Part shown: in pieces, positions 17,129 through 24,800 of the stretch
Position numbering within the stretch: position 1 is the first letter of the stretch
Layout: the number at the start of each line of letters is the position of its first letter
Source: JANXPZ01 sp033853925
Lineage (GTDB): Bacteria > Eisenbacteria > RBG-16-71-46
DNA length: 61,173 nt
Reading direction: 5' to 3'
NCBI GenBank assembly: GCA_033853925.1
Contig: JAWOLC010000017.1
Span: 1 to 61,173 of the forward strand
Translations under genes and position numbers: made by a program
Notes under the pieces: generated by a model
What the model was told of the DNA's origin: nothing
The model's database searches: none
Seen by the model: only the letters and a program-made list of their open reading frames with translations

Positions 17129-19336
17129 CTACGCCGCCCCGGACGGCCGCGGGATCTCCGGGTCCGGCGAGCCGTCGGGCTCCGCCGGCACGCGCGGCAG
17201 CGTGAAGTGGAAGGTCGCGCCGCCGTCCGGCATCCCCTCCGCCCACACGCGGCCGCCGTGCCGCCGCACGATCCGCGCCACGATCGCCAGGCCCGCACCC
17301 GTGCCTTCGAACTCCTCCGCCGAGTGCAGGCGCTGGAACATCTGGAAGAGGCGGCCGCTGTGGGCCGGATCGAAGCCGGTGCCGTTGTCGCGCACGTAGT
17401 ACTCGATCTGCTCGCCCGCCTCGTGGGCCTGCATGGAGACGAGGGCGACGGGCCGGCCGCGCGTGTACTTGGCGGCGTTGGACAGCAGGTTCACCAGCAC
17501 CTGCCGGAGCATCGCCCGGTCGCCCCGGGCGGGCGGCAGCTCGCCCAGGGTGAAGCGCAGCGCGCGGCCGCCGGCCTGGGCCTGCACCTCGGCCCAGGCT
17601 TCGGTCGCCAAACGGGTCATGTCCACACTCGCGGCGCGCAGCGGCTGCCGGCTGCTGCGCGAGAACGCCAGCATGTCGTCGATGAGCTGGGCCATGCGCC
17701 GGGCGTTCGCGGTGATGACGCCCAGCAGCCGGTGCCCTTCGGTGTCCAGGTGCGAGCCGACGCGCTCCTCGAGCATCCGCGCGAAGCCCTCGATCGAGCG
17801 CAGGGGGGCGCGCAGGTCGTGGGACACCGAGAAGCTGAAGGTCTCGAGCTCCTGGTTGGCCTCCTGCAGCTCGGCGGTGCGCCGCTCCACCCGCTGCTCC
17901 AGCTCCTCGGTGAAGCGCCGCATGGCCTGCTCGTTCAGGAGGCGCTCCGTGACGTCGTTGACGAGCACGATGCGGGCCCGGCGTCCGGCGAAGCCGATGG
18001 CGTGCGAGGTCAGCTCCACGTCCATCGTGCTCCCGTCCTTGCGCCGGTGGCGCCAGACCCCGGGGTGCCGGTGCGCGGCCGGGGCCTGGGCCAGGTACGC
18101 GTGCAGCGCGGGGACGTCCTCCGGGGGGCGGATGTCGTCGATGGTGAGCCGCAGGAACTCCGCGCGCGTCCAGCCGTAGTGCTCCAGCGCCGCCTGGTTC
18201 ACGTCCAGGATGCGCAGGTCCTCCTCCGCGTAGACGATCATCGGCAGCGGGTTCTCCTCGAACAGCTCCCGGTACTGTCGCTCACGGTCGGCCAGGTCGC
18301 TCGTGCGACGCTCCAGCGCCGCGGCCATGCGGTTGAAGGCCAGCGCCAGCTCGCCGACCTCGTCCCCCGAGGACACCGCGCTGCGGCGCGAGAGATCGCC
18401 GGCGCTCAGGGCGGCGGCGTCGCTGGCGAGGCGACGCAGGGGCCGCGTGGTCAGGCTGCCCAGCACCGAGGCCAGGGCCAGCGCCAGCAGCAGCGTGGCG
18501 GCGACCACGACCAGGTCGTGCCACAGCGCCACGCGCTCCTCGGCGTCGACCACGGCGGTCGGGATGCTGACATGAACCCGCCAGGGCACGGTGTGCGTGG
18601 AGGCGAAGCCCGAGAGCCGCCGGATCCCGTCCCGTCCGACCGCCGGCTCGACTCCCTCGGGATGGAGCAGCGCCTCGCGGACGAAGGGCAGGCGCGACCA
18701 GTCGCTCCCGGTCCAGTGCTCGGCGTCGGGCTCGCGGGCCAGCAGGATGCCGTGCTCGTCGAAGAGGTTGACCTCCGAGCGCGGGGGCAGGCCGCCGGGG
18801 TCCAGGATGTGCTGCAGGCTGTCCACGCCGAGGGTCAGCGTCGCCGCGGCGATCGGTCTGCCGCCGGCCCCCAGGATCGTGCGCGCGAAGGTGAGGGTCT
18901 GGCGGGCGCCGGGGCGCACGGGCAGCGGCGGGATCACGGTCATGCTGAGCACGGCCTCGCTGGGTCGTCCGGCGAGCGGATTCACCTCGACCATCCGGTA
19001 CTCGGGAGGCAGGCGCGCCTGCAGCGTGTCCGACCAGCCAGGACCCGGCCGCAGGCTCGCGGCATCCACGGCCACGATGTCCGAGGCCTCGACGAGGAGC
19101 GAGTCGATGTCGTCGAGATGATCGTCCAGCCGCGCGGCCAGGAGCCGCGCCACGCTCAGGGCGCGGCGCTCCACGGCGTCGTGGCGCTCGTGGAAGCGGT
19201 CCCGGAGATCGTGGATCGTCAGGGCGACGAAGGGAACGACGGCGACGAGCACGAGCAGGATGAGGCGGGCGCGAATGCTCACGCCGAGGACTGTCGTCCT
19301 CCGGGCGGGCGCGCGATGGCGAGGAGTCTCCGTCAC
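17129..19336 (-). CDS. membrane-bound PAS sensor histidine kinase
   Basis: 735 aa. Order: membrane helix (about 24-42), periplasmic Cache-like sensor (about 45-270), second membrane helix (about 275-295), HAMP, PAS (about 345-465, ending VNDVTERL), coiled coil, HisKA with the phospho-acceptor His506 (SVSHDLRAPLRS), then a HATPase_c domain with N box (NLLSNAAKY), G1 (DNGTGFD) and G2 (GTGAGLAI). The kinase part resembles phytochrome-type (Cph1) kinases. No response regulator lies next to it, so it is an orphan kinase. The GTG start has no Shine-Dalgarno, but TAGATT lies 9 nt upstream, suggesting a leaderless message. Confidence 0.9.
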   Translation of the reverse strand: MTETPRHRAPARRTTVLGVSIRARLILLVLVAVVPFVALTIHDLRDRFHERHDAVERRALSVARLLAARLDDHLDDIDSLLVEASDIVAVDAASLRPGPGWSDTLQARLPPEYRMVEVNPLAGRPSEAVLSMTVIPPLPVRPGARQTLTFARTILGAGGRPIAAATLTLGVDSLQHILDPGGLPPRSEVNLFDEHGILLAREPDAEHWTGSDWSRLPFVREALLHPEGVEPAVGRDGIRRLSGFASTHTVPWRVHVSIPTAVVDAEERVALWHDLVVVAATLLLALALASVLGSLTTRPLRRLASDAAALSAGDLSRRSAVSSGDEVGELALAFNRMAAALERRTSDLADRERQYRELFEENPLPMIVYAEEDLRILDVNQAALEHYGWTRAEFLRLTIDDIRPPEDVPALHAYLAQAPAAHRHPGVWRHRRKDGSTMDVELTSHAIGFAGRRARIVLVNDVTERLLNEQAMRRFTEELEQRVERRTAELQEANQELETFSFSVSHDLRAPLRSIEGFARMLEERVGSHLDTEGHRLLGVITANARRMAQLIDDMLAFSRSSRQPLRAASVDMTRLATEAWAEVQAQAGGRALRFTLGELPPARGDRAMLRQVLVNLLSNAAKYTRGRPVALVSMQAHEAGEQIEYYVRDNGTGFDPAHSGRLFQMFQRLHSAEEFEGTGAGLAIVARIVRRHGGRVWAEGMPDGGATFHFTLPRVPAEPDGSPDPEIPRPSGAA

Positions 19337-19345
19337 TGCGCCCCG

Positions 19346-19351
19346 AATCTA
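19346..19351 (-). promoter_or_regulatory. -10-like hexamer 9 nt before the kinase start
   Basis: TAGATT on the minus strand, followed by nine bases and GTG. No good -35 box is visible. Transcription would begin within about 3 nt of the start codon. Confidence 0.4.
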
Positions 19352-19406
19352 TTCCTATCGGCCGCCGCGAGCCACCCGCCGGCGCCGGCCCCGGCGGGGG
19401 CCGTGC

Positions 19407-19412
19407 TATGCT
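19407..19412 (+). promoter_or_regulatory. -10-like hexamer 9 nt before the aminotransferase start
   Basis: TATGCT preceded by GTGC, then nine bases to the ATG at 19422. No Shine-Dalgarno and no clear -35 are present, again pointing to a leaderless transcript. Confidence 0.45.
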
Positions 19413-19421
19413 CCTCGGTCC

Positions 19422-20528
19422 ATGGATCGCCCGACTCTGGAGCACCTGGCCTGGAGCAAGGCCCAGCAGGGCCGCTGGCCCCTGAGCCTCGCCGACAGCG
19501 CCGTGGCCTCGCCCGACCTCGAAGCGCTCGGCCTGCCGCACGCGGCGGGGCTGCCGGCCGTGGGCCGGGATCCGATCCCGGCGCTCGAGCGGGCGCTCGC
19601 CGCCCGGCTGGGCGCGCCGGGGGGCCGCGTGCTCGTCACGGCGGGGGCCAGCGAGGCGAACGCCTGCGCGCTGGCGGCGCTGCTCGGACCCGGGGACGAG
19701 GCGCTGCTCGAGCTGCCCGGCTACGAGCCCCATCGGACGATGCCGCACTACTTCGGGGTCCGGGTGCGCACCTTCGCGCGCCGGCCCGAGCGCGCCTACG
19801 GGGGCCTGAGCGAGGCGGTCGAAGCCGCCCTCGGGCCCCGCACCCGTCTCGTCCTGCTCACCGACCTGCACAACCCGAGCGGCGTGGCCCTGGAGAGCGA
19901 GGACGCCGCGGCCCTCACGGTGCTGGCGGAGAAACGTGGCCTCTGGCTCGTCTGCGACGAGACCTTTCGGGAAGCCTCCGCCCGGGCGCCGGGGACGTGG
20001 AGCGCGCTCTCCGAGCGCTGGGTGACGACCTCCACGCTCACCAAGGTCTACGGGCTCGGCGCCCTGCGGATCGGCTGGGTCTCGGGCAGCGCCGAGGTGC
20101 TGGGCCGCTGCGCCGAGGCCCAGAACGCGCTCTCGGTGGAGCCGTCGCGGCTCTCGGCCGCGCTGGCGCTGGCCCTCGTGCCCCACCTCGGCGCCCTGCG
20201 CGAGCGCGCCCGCACGCTTCTCGCGCGCAACCGCGCGCACTGGCGCCGGCTCGTCGCGGGCGGCCTGTCGTGTGACGCGCGCGTCGCCGGCGAGGGGACG
20301 ACGACGTTCGTGCTGTTCCCGGGCGCGGGCGAGGGAGACGCGTTCGCCGCGCAGGCGGCCGAGCGCCATGGCCTGCTCGTGCCGCCGGGGCGATTCTTCG
20401 GGGAGCCGCGCGGCGTGCGTCTCGGCCTGGGCGGAGAGCCCGAGCGCTGCGCGGCCGCGCTCGACACGTTTCAACGGGCCGTCCGCGCCTTCACGGAGAC
20501 GCGCGCGGCGGCCGGAGGGGCGGCATGA
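19422..20528 (+). CDS. PLP-dependent aminotransferase, class I/II fold
   Basis: 368 aa. Fold-type I features include ITAG-like VTAGASEANACAL, the NPSG motif (DLHNPSG), CDETF (Asp binding the PLP ring nitrogen), the PLP-lysine segment TLTKVYGLGALRIGW and a C-terminal Arg in GVRLGLG that would bind the substrate carboxylate. Substrate cannot be predicted; it resembles the aspartate-aminotransferase/MalY-like group. The ATG at 19422 begins the conserved part, and longer readings run through low-complexity sequence. It overlaps the next gene by 4 nt. Confidence 0.85.
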   Translation: MDRPTLEHLAWSKAQQGRWPLSLADSAVASPDLEALGLPHAAGLPAVGRDPIPALERALAARLGAPGGRVLVTAGASEANACALAALLGPGDEALLELPGYEPHRTMPHYFGVRVRTFARRPERAYGGLSEAVEAALGPRTRLVLLTDLHNPSGVALESEDAAALTVLAEKRGLWLVCDETFREASARAPGTWSALSERWVTTSTLTKVYGLGALRIGWVSGSAEVLGRCAEAQNALSVEPSRLSAALALALVPHLGALRERARTLLARNRAHWRRLVAGGLSCDARVAGEGTTTFVLFPGAGEGDAFAAQAAERHGLLVPPGRFFGEPRGVRLGLGGEPERCAAALDTFQRAVRAFTETRAAAGGAA

Positions 20529-20989
20529 CCGACGAATCCATTCTCCAGCGAGTCCAGGGCGACCTGACGGCGGCGATGAAGTCGCGCGACGCGGCCACGT
20601 TGAGCACGCTGCGCATGCTCAAGGCGGCGCTCATGGAGGCCAAGACCAAGAAGGCGAAGGAGGAGCCGCTGTCCCGCGACGAGGAGATCGAGGTGCTCCA
20701 GCGCTACGCGAAGAAGCGCCGGGAGACCATCGAGGAGCTGCGGAAGGTGGGCCGGGACGATCTGGTCGGGCGCGAGGAGGAGGAGATCGCCGTCACCCGG
20801 CGCTACCTGCCGCAGATGCTCGCGGAGGAGGAGCTGCGGGCGGTGGTGGGCGAAGTCGTGGCCCGCACCGGCGCCGCGGGGCCCAGGGACATGGGCCGGG
20901 TGATGGGCGCGGTGATGGCGCAGGTGAAGGGGCGCGCCGAGGGGGCCACGGTCTCGCGGCTGGTGAAGGAGGCGCTCGGCGCGGGCTGA
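20525..20989 (+). CDS. GatB/YqeY domain protein
   Basis: 154 aa, the usual YqeY length. It has the N-terminal helical region with LSTLRMLKAALMEA and RDEEIEVLQRYAKKRRE, and the C-terminal YqeY subdomain (YLPQML, DMGRVMGAVM). The domain is shared with the tRNA-binding tail of the GatB amidotransferase subunit, but the function of free YqeY is unsettled. It is coupled to the aminotransferase (4-nt overlap). Its stop codon lies in a hairpin shared with the convergent mtgA-like gene. Confidence 0.9.
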   Translation: MTDESILQRVQGDLTAAMKSRDAATLSTLRMLKAALMEAKTKKAKEEPLSRDEEIEVLQRYAKKRRETIEELRKVGRDDLVGREEEEIAVTRRYLPQMLAEEELRAVVGEVVARTGAAGPRDMGRVMGAVMAQVKGRAEGATVSRLVKEALGAG

Positions 20990-21006
20990 GCCGCCGCCGG
21001 CTCAGC
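20985..21006. terminator. symmetric hairpin carrying both convergent stop codons
   Basis: GCTGAGCCG (20985-20993) and CGGCTCAGC (20998-21006) form a perfect 9-bp stem with a CCGC loop. The TGA of the yqeY-like gene is in the left arm, and the TGA of the minus-strand gene is in the right arm. Confidence 0.6.
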
Positions 21007-21868
21007 GGCCGCCGGCCGACTCGGGGGGCGCCCCCCGCGCGCTCTCGGCCGCGACGCTTTCCGGCCGTGCGAGCCCGAGCGATTCCGCCGCCGCGGCGCT
21101 GGAGTCGAAGGCGGGAACGGGTGGGAGAGGCGGCGGCGCGCCGATGGCCTCGGCGTACTGCACGTCGTCGAGGAAGCCGCGGCGGTGCATGCGCCCCGCG
21201 ATCATGCGCACGCGCCGCTCGATGCGCCGGGGCGGAGCGAGCACGGAGAAGCGCCGCGGGTTGATGATGACCGCGGCCAGGAGCAACGCCTGGCGGGGCG
21301 TGAGCGCCGAGGCCGAGACGCCGAAGTCCGCGCGGGCCGCGGCCTCGGCCCCGTAGATCCCGTCGCCCCACTCGATCAGGTTCAGGTACAGCTCGAAGAT
21401 GCGGCGCTTGGAGAGCGCCCGCTCCATGCGCGGCGCCAGGAACATCTCGGTGAGCTTGCGGGTGAGCGTCCGGCGATCGCCGAGATAGAGGTTCTTGGCC
21501 AGCTGCTGGGTGATCGTGCTGCCGCCGCGCACCACGCGGCCCGCTTCCAGGTTGCGGCGCGCCGAGGCCGCCAGCTCGTCCCAATCCAGGCCCCCGTGCT
21601 GGTAGAAGGCGTCGTCCTCCGCGGTCAGCACGGCCCGGCGGAGCAGGGGGGAGATGCGCTCGTACGGCACCCAGATCTGGCGGATGGAGTAGGGCCGTCC
21701 CCGCTGGCGCGCCTGGGCCTCGCGCTCGCGCATCAGCGCCGTGCGGGGCGGGGTGGTGCGGGCGAGCGACTTCACGTCGTAGAGGCCGGCCCGCGCCGCG
21801 GAGAGGGCCACGAGCACGGCGAGGCCGGCGAGCGCCAGGAGGATCAGGAGCAGGACGACGCGCTTCAC
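21002..21868 (-). CDS. mtgA: monofunctional peptidoglycan glycosyltransferase
   Basis: 288 aa, GT51 family. It has one N-terminal membrane helix (about 4-26) and then the periplasmic glycosyltransferase domain, which polymerises lipid II into glycan strands. All family motifs are visible: TAEDDAFYQHGG with catalytic Glu84, RGGSTITQQLAKN, RKLTEM and the IFELYLNLIEWG segment with the second Glu. No transpeptidase domain follows. The C-terminal about 45 residues are Ala/Pro/Ser-rich. The GTG start has GGAG about 12 nt upstream. It lies 31 nt downstream of the SpoIIE-like phosphatase gene and is probably cotranscribed with it. Confidence 0.93.
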   Translation of the reverse strand: MKRVVLLLILLALAGLAVLVALSAARAGLYDVKSLARTTPPRTALMREREAQARQRGRPYSIRQIWVPYERISPLLRRAVLTAEDDAFYQHGGLDWDELAASARRNLEAGRVVRGGSTITQQLAKNLYLGDRRTLTRKLTEMFLAPRMERALSKRRIFELYLNLIEWGDGIYGAEAAARADFGVSASALTPRQALLLAAVIINPRRFSVLAPPRRIERRVRMIAGRMHRRGFLDDVQYAEAIGAPPPLPPVPAFDSSAAAAESLGLARPESVAAESARGAPPESAGGR

Positions 21869-21899
21869 TTCGGGCGGACTCCGCGGCGCGGGGGCGAGA

Positions 21900-23204
21900 T
21901 CAGAGGGAACCCAGGATCACCAGGGTGACGTCGTCGCTCTGCGGCGCGCCGGCCCGGAACGCCTCCAGCTCCGCCATGAGCTTGGCCACGGCGGCCTCGG
22001 GCGAGAGCGTCGCGCAGCCGCGCCAGGCCTGGCGCAGCCGCTCCTCGCCGAACTCCTGCCGTCGCAGGTCCATCGCCTCCGAGGCGCCATCGCTGTAGAG
22101 CAGCAGCGCGTCCCCCGCGGCCAGACGAACCTGTCCCTCCGTGTAGGCGAAGTCCTCGGCGAAGCCCAGCACGAGCCCGCCCTCGGCGAGCGCCTCGAGG
22201 CCGCCGTCCCGGCGGCGGACCAGCGGGTAGTTGTGCCCGGCGTTCACGTAGCGGACGACGCCATCCTCCGGATCCAGCTCCCCGTAGAAGAGCGTGATGA
22301 ACTTCCCCGGCTCGGCCGAGCGCGTCACGCCCTGGTTGAGCAGGCGCAGCTTCTCGGGGAGCGGACGGTCCGTGCTGCAGAACACGCGCAGGTATCCCTG
22401 GGCGGTCATCATCAGCAGCGCGGCCGGCAGGCCCTTGCCGGAGACATCGCCGATCGAGAACCCCAGGCGCCGCCCGCCCACGACGAAGTAGTCGAACGAA
22501 TCCCCGCCCACCTGCCGGGCCGGCGTCACGCGGCCGGCGACCTCCCAGCCTCCCAGCCGCAGGGGGCGCTCGGGTACGAGCCGCATCTGCGTGGCCCGCG
22601 CCTGATCGAGCTCGTGGTCGAGGCGCCTCGCCTCCTCCTCCAGCCTCTTCTTCTCTTCCGCCTCGACCCGGAGCCTGGCCTGCTCGATGACCCCCGCCGA
22701 GTGGCCGGCCACGATGGCGAGCAGCTCGATGTCGTCCCGCGTCCAGCGGCGTCCCGGCACCGCCTCGGTCACGGCCAGCAGCCCGGTGATGCGGCTCTCG
22801 AGCCGAAGCGGGACGGCCAGCAGGCCGCGCACGCGCGTCTCGATCCCGCGCAGCCCCTGGAAGCGCTCGTCGCTCAGGATGTCGGGCGTGGCCACGTGAT
22901 CGCCGCGATGCAGCAGATACCCGGTCACGCTCATCGCCAGGATGGGAGGCCACGAGCCCGAGGCGATGCCCTGCGTCTGCTTCTTGATCATGGTCCGCGA
23001 GGTGGGCATCGTGGCATCCCCCTCGAGCAGGCGGAGACAGCCTTCATCGGCCCCGAGGAGCTGCGTCGTCTTCAGCACGATCCAGTCGAGGATGGGCTGC
23101 AGCTCGCGATTCGAGGCCACGACCTGGCCCAGCTCGGCCAGGAAGTGCAGGGCCTTGCGGAGTCGCTCGGAGTCGGCTTCGGCTGCCGGAGGGGTCGGCG
23201 TCAC
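21900..23204 (-). CDS. GAF-domain PP2C/SpoIIE-type serine phosphatase
   Basis: 434 aa. An N-terminal GAF sensor domain (about 25-180) is joined by a coiled coil (EEKKRLEEEARRLDHELD region) to a SpoIIE/RsbU-type phosphatase. Its metal-binding acidic motifs are visible (VGGDSFDYF, IGDVSGKGLPAAL, YSDGASEAM, QSDDVTLVIL). Such enzymes usually dephosphorylate STAS-domain anti-sigma antagonists in partner-switching pathways, but no STAS or anti-sigma kinase gene is adjacent. The GTG start at 23204 is chosen for GGAG 5 nt upstream. It has its own promoter and probably drives mtgA as well. Confidence 0.9.
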   Translation of the reverse strand: MTPTPPAAEADSERLRKALHFLAELGQVVASNRELQPILDWIVLKTTQLLGADEGCLRLLEGDATMPTSRTMIKKQTQGIASGSWPPILAMSVTGYLLHRGDHVATPDILSDERFQGLRGIETRVRGLLAVPLRLESRITGLLAVTEAVPGRRWTRDDIELLAIVAGHSAGVIEQARLRVEAEEKKRLEEEARRLDHELDQARATQMRLVPERPLRLGGWEVAGRVTPARQVGGDSFDYFVVGGRRLGFSIGDVSGKGLPAALLMMTAQGYLRVFCSTDRPLPEKLRLLNQGVTRSAEPGKFITLFYGELDPEDGVVRYVNAGHNYPLVRRRDGGLEALAEGGLVLGFAEDFAYTEGQVRLAAGDALLLYSDGASEAMDLRRQEFGEERLRQAWRGCATLSPEAAVAKLMAELEAFRAGAPQSDDVTLVILGSL

Positions 23205-23230
23205 GGCATCTCCACGGGAAAGTGGTCCCC

Positions 23231-23259
23231 AGTCTAGGCAGCGCCAGGGGGCGGCACAA
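23231..23259 (-). promoter_or_regulatory. sigma70-like promoter of the phosphatase gene
   Basis: On the minus strand, TTGTGC (23259-23254), a 17-nt spacer and TAGACT (23236-23231) lie 26 nt before the GTG start. Confidence 0.65.
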
Positions 23260-23387
23260 GTGTGCGTACCCGCTCGCCGGCCGCGGCGCCCCGTGGGCCC
23301 CCTGCCGAGGCCACCGGTCGCCCGGGTCGCCCGGCCCGCGCGCGATCGCGCGGCGGCTCCTCGGGATGGCGAGGCGACGTTCAGGTC

Positions 23388-23417
23388 TTGCCTGTCCCAG
23401 GCGCCCATTCCTATACT
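23388..23417 (+). promoter_or_regulatory. sigma70-like promoter of the crotonase gene
   Basis: TTGCCT (23388-23393), an 18-nt spacer and TATACT (23412-23417) lie 74 nt before the ATG at 23492. Confidence 0.65.
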
Positions 23418-23491
23418 GGCGCCTCGTTCACTGCACCATCTTCGGGCGGCGCGACTCGCCTTCGAGGGCCGCCGGACCAGCGAGGCTTCGC

Positions 23492-24292
23492 ATGGACACG
23501 GGTCACGCCGAATCGTACGGGAACCTCCTCGTCGAGGAGCGTGGGCCGGTGACGGTATTGACCGTGAACCGGCCCGACAAGCTCAACGCCCTGAACCGCG
23601 CCACGCTGGCGGAGATCGAGCGCGCGGTGGCCGCCTTCGTCGCCCGACCCGAGTCGGCGGCGCTGGTGGTGACGGGGGCGGGGGAGAGGAGCTTCGTCTC
23701 GGGCGCCGACATCGCCGAGCTGGCGGCGCTGGGTCCGCGCGAGGCCGAAGCGGTCTCCGGGTACGGGCAGGGCGTCATGGACCAGCTGGAACGCTCGCCG
23801 AAGCCGGTGATCGCGGCGGTGAACGGCTTCGCCCTGGGCGGCGGCTGCGAGCTGGCCCTGGCTTGCCACGTCCGCGTCGCCTCCGAGAACGCCGTCTTCG
23901 GCCTTCCCGAGGTGAGCCTGGGCATCATCCCCGGCTACGGGGGAACCCAGCGGCTGCCCCGCCTGGTGGGCCTCGGGCCCGCGCTCGAGCTGATCACGTC
24001 CGGGCGGCGGGTGAAGGCCGAGGAAGCCCTCGCGCTCGGGATCGTGAGCCGGGTGGTGCCAGCGGGGCAGGCGCTCGAGGAAGCGGTGAGGCTGGCCCTG
24101 GCCATCCTGAAGAACGGGCCGCTGGCCGTGGCGGCCGCGCTCGAGGCCGTGCTGCGGGGCGCCGAACTGCCGCTGGGCGCGGGGCTGCGCCTGGAGCGCG
24201 GCCTCTTCGGGATGATCGCGGCCAGCGAGGACATGCACGAGGGGCTGCAGGCGTTTCTCGAGAAGCGCCCGGCGAAGTTCCAGCGGAGGTGA
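23492..24292 (+). CDS. enoyl-CoA hydratase
   Basis: 266 aa, crotonase family. The oxyanion-hole segments (SGADIAEL and ALGGGCE) and both acid/base glutamates of true hydratases, Glu120 (GGGCE) and Glu140 (GLPEVSLG), are present. It probably hydrates a 2-enoyl-CoA in fatty-acid or amino-acid breakdown rather than acting as an isomerase or ligase. The conserved N-terminus starts at the ATG at 23492; longer readings are low-complexity. It is followed 2 nt later by an mgtC-like gene, an unusual partner. A 3-hydroxyacyl-CoA dehydrogenase gene lies 7 kb away. Confidence 0.92.
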   Translation: MDTGHAESYGNLLVEERGPVTVLTVNRPDKLNALNRATLAEIERAVAAFVARPESAALVVTGAGERSFVSGADIAELAALGPREAEAVSGYGQGVMDQLERSPKPVIAAVNGFALGGGCELALACHVRVASENAVFGLPEVSLGIIPGYGGTQRLPRLVGLGPALELITSGRRVKAEEALALGIVSRVVPAGQALEEAVRLALAILKNGPLAVAAALEAVLRGAELPLGAGLRLERGLFGMIAASEDMHEGLQAFLEKRPAKFQRR

Positions 24293-24293
24293 C

Positions 24294-24746
24294 GTGGATT
24301 CGACGCAGCTTCACGACGTGATCGCCATGGTGCTCTCGACCCTGCTCGGCACCCTGGTGGGCTGGGAGCGGCAACTGGGACGCAAGCCGGCTGGGCTGCG
24401 CACGCACGTGCTCGTGTGCCTGGGCTCGACCATGTTCGTGCTCGAGGCACCGCACGCGATCGCCAGCTTCGGCATGCGCTCCTTCGATCCCACGCGCATC
24501 GTGCACGGCGTCATCACGGGCGTGGGCTTCCTGGGCGCGGGCAGCATCATGCGCCAGGAGGGCTACGTGGCGGGCCTCACCACCGCCGCCAGCATCTGGA
24601 TCGTGGCCGCGATCGGCACGTCGGTCGGCGTCCATGCGTACACCCTCGCCATCGTGGGCACGGTGCTCACCCTGATCGTGCTCGAGTGGTACCGCTGGAT
24701 CGAGCGGCGGCTCTCGCCGCACAGCGAGAACTCGAGCGAGCGCTGA
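24294..24746 (+). CDS. MgtC/SapB-family membrane protein
   Basis: 150 aa, with about four membrane helices. The family signature is clear: TLLGTLVGWERQLGRKPAGLRTH near the N-terminus, VGFLGAGSIM and GLTTAASIW. MgtC proteins affect magnesium homeostasis or inhibit ATP synthase in pathogens; in environmental bacteria the role is unclear. It lacks the cytoplasmic C-terminal domain of Salmonella MgtC, so it is the short SapB type. GTG start with a GGAGG overlapping the crotonase stop region. Confidence 0.92.
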   Translation: MDSTQLHDVIAMVLSTLLGTLVGWERQLGRKPAGLRTHVLVCLGSTMFVLEAPHAIASFGMRSFDPTRIVHGVITGVGFLGAGSIMRQEGYVAGLTTAASIWIVAAIGTSVGVHAYTLAIVGTVLTLIVLEWYRWIERRLSPHSENSSER

Positions 24747-24769
24747 CGGCCCGTCCCGGGCCGGACGAG

Positions 24770-24797
24770 AACGCCGCCCCAGAGCGGGCGGCGTTCG
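24770..24797. terminator. perfect bidirectional hairpin between convergent genes
   Basis: GAACGCCGCCC (24770-24780), a 6-nt loop CAGAGC and GGGCGGCGTTC (24787-24797) form an 11-bp perfect stem. It lies exactly between the mgtC-like stop (24746) and the minus-strand stop (24801). The Watson strand lacks a T-tract. Confidence 0.7.
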
Positions 24798-24800
24798 GCG

